Below are positions 15,524 through 16,793 of a stretch of 16,793 bases of DNA, piece by piece. The DNA is taken from NCBI GenBank assembly GCA_003164475.1, contig PLTL01000312.1, positions 1-16,793 of the forward strand, written 5' to 3'. A program made the position numbers and the translations under genes. Numbering within the stretch: position 1 is the stretch's first letter; every line of letters begins with the position of its first letter. The notes under the pieces were generated by a model. The model saw only the letters and a list, made by a program, of their open reading frames with translations, had not been told where the DNA came from and searched no databases. Source of the stretch: Candidatus Dormiibacterota bacterium (GTDB lineage: Bacteria > Chloroflexota > Dormibacteria > UBA8260 > Bog-877).

Positions 15524-16096
15524 TCATGCCAGCATGGCCTTGATCGACGTCCGGGCTGACATGGCGGCGTAGCCTTGGGCGACGCTCTCCAGAGGCAGGG
15601 TCAGGTCGAACAGCGGACTGGGGTCGAGCGTCCCGGCGCTGACCCGGCCGATCAGGTCGGACAGATAGTGGCGCACTGGGGCTATCCCCAGGCTGATGTG
15701 TAGCTGGTGGAAGAAGGGATCGAGGGGTGGCAGTTGCGGCGTGGTGTGGGGAACCCCAACGGCGCCGATCGAGCCTCCCTCCCTTGCCATTCCCACAGCC
15801 ATCTGCCAGGACTCGGGCGTTCCCACGGCCTCCACCACGTGCCGGACACCGAGTCCGCCGGTGAGCTCGCGCACGGCGGCGATGCCATCCTCCCCTCGTA
15901 GGGTGACGACGTCGGTGGCGCCGAAGGCCCTGCCCACCAGGTGGCGGTCGGGATGTCGGCTCATGAGAATCACCCGTTCGGCGCCAGGCGAGAGGGGCGC
16001 TGAGATCCATCTCAGGACCCGATAACCTTCGTCCTCACGCTCGCCCGCCCCAGATCTCAGGCGCACAGCGCAGAGGGCTTTATGCTTTGGGAGCAT
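15524..16096 (-). pseudogene. Zinc-type alcohol dehydrogenase, N-terminally truncated
   Basis: The frame (ATG at 16096) encodes 190 residues, but only the part from about residue 38 on (position ~15985) looks like a medium-chain dehydrogenase: GAERVILMSRHPDRH, FGATDVV, LTGGLGVRHVVEAVGT, GGSIGAVGVPH, APVRHYLSDLIGRV and a LPLESVAQGYAAM end. That is the last ~45% of a normal 340-residue enzyme. The catalytic zinc domain and the Gly-rich NAD loop are missing, and the first 37 residues show no resemblance to them. It therefore cannot be an active dehydrogenase. It lies 95 bases in front of the M19 gene on the same strand. It is a different subfamily from the complete dehydrogenase at 11377-12378, so it is not a duplicated piece of it. 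Confidence 0.82.
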
Positions 16097-16162
16097 CGCG
16101 TTACGGCCGCAGCTTACCCCCGCGAAGCAAGCCTCCTAGCGCATCCCGAAAGCACCGCCTGA

Positions 16163-16188
16163 TCGAAGGGGTCGACCTAACCCTTCGA
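16163..16188 (-). terminator. Stem-loop spanning the stop codon of the alpha/beta-barrel gene
   Basis: TCGAAGGG at 16163-16170 pairs exactly with CCCTTCGA at 16181-16188. The loop includes the TAG stop codon at 16179-16177. It could act as terminator or affect translation end; there is no T-run. Confidence 0.4.
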
Positions 16189-16494
16189 GGATGTCCTGCG
16201 TGGGGCGTGGTGCGCCTTGACCTTCGACCAATCGGCCCGCCTGGGTGGTCCCTCAACGCCGGCTGTATGAAGCGCGGGGCCGAGACGTGACTTCATGAAC
16301 TTGTCCTGGTGCTCCTGGCTCTCCCAGACCTCGATCACGATCCAGCCGTTCTCGGTCGGTCCCGCCGTGTGGGTGAGGATTCCTTCTGGCCAGTCGCCCT
16401 CGCCAGTTTCCGAGTCGATACCGAGTATTTCGTTGACCTTCTCGTAATCAGCCTGACCAAACCCTTCGAATTCGAGTACCAGCAGCTCAGCCAT
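16177..16494 (-). CDS. Small dimeric alpha/beta-barrel (ABM-like) protein
   Basis: The 105-residue protein has the pattern of antibiotic-biosynthesis-monooxygenase-like proteins: a first strand MAELLVLEFEG, a helix (ADYEKVNEILG), the strand GILTHTAGPT, then GWIVIEVWESQEHQDKFMKSRLGPAL, where the V-x-E-V-W-x-S-x-E-x-x-x-x-F pattern is typical. Such proteins form dimers with a ferredoxin-like fold; some are oxygenases or heme/quinone modifiers and many have no known activity. The last ~15 residues are basic and probably disordered. GGGGAGG at 16501-16507 lies six bases before the ATG. The local GC content seems lower than in the genes to the left. It is upstream of the truncated dehydrogenase on the same strand, with an 8-bp stem-loop at its end, and so is probably a separate unit. 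Confidence 0.75.
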   Translation of the reverse strand: MAELLVLEFEGFGQADYEKVNEILGIDSETGEGDWPEGILTHTAGPTENGWIVIEVWESQEHQDKFMKSRLGPALHTAGVEGPPRRADWSKVKAHHAPRRTSSKG

Positions 16495-16570
16495 TACGAC
16501 CCTCCCCGATGCCAGCTATTTCCCCAGACGCGGGCTGACCGCACCTTAGCAGGCAGGAATGATGCCCAAG

Positions 16571-16588
16571 TTAAGGCGCACGCCTTAA
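16571..16588. repeat. 18-base palindrome upstream of the alpha/beta-barrel gene
   Basis: TTAAGGCG and CGCCTTAA are perfect inverted copies around a two-base centre. It lies 77 bases before the start codon at 16494 and about 125 bases before the transposase start, in the usual place for an operator bound by a dimeric regulator. Confidence 0.6.
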
Positions 16589-16596
16589 ACCTAGTT

Positions 16597-16793
16597 GCCT
16601 AAGCCCGAATCCACCGATGAGGTAGGCGTCCAGACGCAAAGACAGGCAACCAATCCAACTGGGACAATGGAATTGATCGAAACCAACGTCTCAGCAGGGG
16701 GTCGCCTGTCAGGTGCAAGTCTCTCACACGCCCCACCATCTCGACATCGCCTTCGATGACAGCAACCTGGTGGCCCACGCCGGTCTGGCCCTG
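16597..16793 (+). mobile_element. Left part of a probable IS1380-type insertion sequence
   Basis: The transposase start at 16713 implies that the left end of the element lies within roughly 60-130 bases upstream. The stretch CCTAAGCCCGAATCCACCGA at 16599-16618 is a candidate for the terminal inverted repeat because IS1380 ends tend to begin with CC, but the right end is not in the window, so neither the repeat nor the target duplication can be confirmed. Confidence 0.45.
16713..16793 (+). CDS. IS1380 family transposase, partial (N-terminus only)
   Basis: The last 81 bases read from a GTG at 16713 as 27 residues: first MQVSHTPHH, then LDIAFDDSNLVAHAGLAL. The V-Q-V-S-H-T start followed by x-F-D-D-x-N-L-V-x-x-A-G-L is the characteristic N-terminus of actinobacterial IS1380 transposases (DDE enzymes of about 450 residues). 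Most of the gene lies beyond the window, so whether it is intact cannot be seen. Recognition from such a short stretch rests on memory of the family pattern. Confidence 0.72.
   Translation, partial: MQVSHTPHHLDIAFDDSNLVAHAGLAL

Noticed and set aside
15426..16010. 194-residue minus-strand frame over the truncated dehydrogenase
   Set aside because: It is in another frame than the one showing dehydrogenase motifs and has shadow-type composition.
1..16793. CRISPR array, toxin-antitoxin pair, defence genes or prophage
   Set aside because: No regularly spaced repeats, no phage structural genes and no small adjoining gene pairs of that type were found.

Overview
The window is high-GC bacterial DNA with dense, short-spaced genes and many GTG or TTG starts. 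A clpS gene followed directly by a DUF2017 gene, a DUF1707/LiaF-like protein, a PadR-HAAS pair and an IS1380 transposase with an actinobacterial-looking N-terminus all point to Actinomycetota. Several genes also carry a -10-like hexamer 6 to 7 bases before the start codon, as in leaderless mRNAs, which fits that phylum. I cannot place the organism more precisely.

Region 1 (1-9.2 kb) looks like ordinary chromosomal housekeeping. It starts with the front of a secreted molybdate/tungstate-type substrate-binding protein that leaves the window on the left. A divergent DUF1707/LiaF-like gene follows. Next is a minus-strand operon of glycogen phosphorylase (glgP), a ~580-residue protein of unknown function with a nucleoside-phosphorylase-like C-terminus, and a pterin-4a-carbinolamine dehydratase. 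Divergent from glgP is an Xaa-Pro aminopeptidase. Then come clpS-DUF2017 (minus) and an AIM24-family protein (plus).

Region 2 (9.2-11.4 kb) is gene-poor. About 740 bases without a recognisable gene precede a PadR repressor translationally coupled to a membrane HAAS protein. Another 460 bases follow, rich in inverted repeats, including a perfect 16-bp stem and a perfect 13-bp stem that probably act as terminators.

Region 3 (11.4-16.8 kb) looks accessory. A complete zinc-type alcohol dehydrogenase lies downstream of a minus-strand catabolic-looking block: end of an alcohol dehydrogenase, M19 dipeptidase, SDR, start of an M20 peptidase. The first and last genes of this block are both cut off, so it reads like an internal fragment of a larger operon that was moved or left behind. 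An inverted 8-mer sits beside both breakpoints. Beyond it are a small dimeric alpha/beta-barrel protein, a perfect 8+8 palindrome, and the beginning of an IS1380-family transposase running off the right edge.

I did not find a CRISPR array, defence island, rRNA or tRNA. The most interesting items are the unknown phosphorylase-like protein coupled to glgP, the doubly truncated catabolic block, and the recurrent leaderless promoter arrangement.
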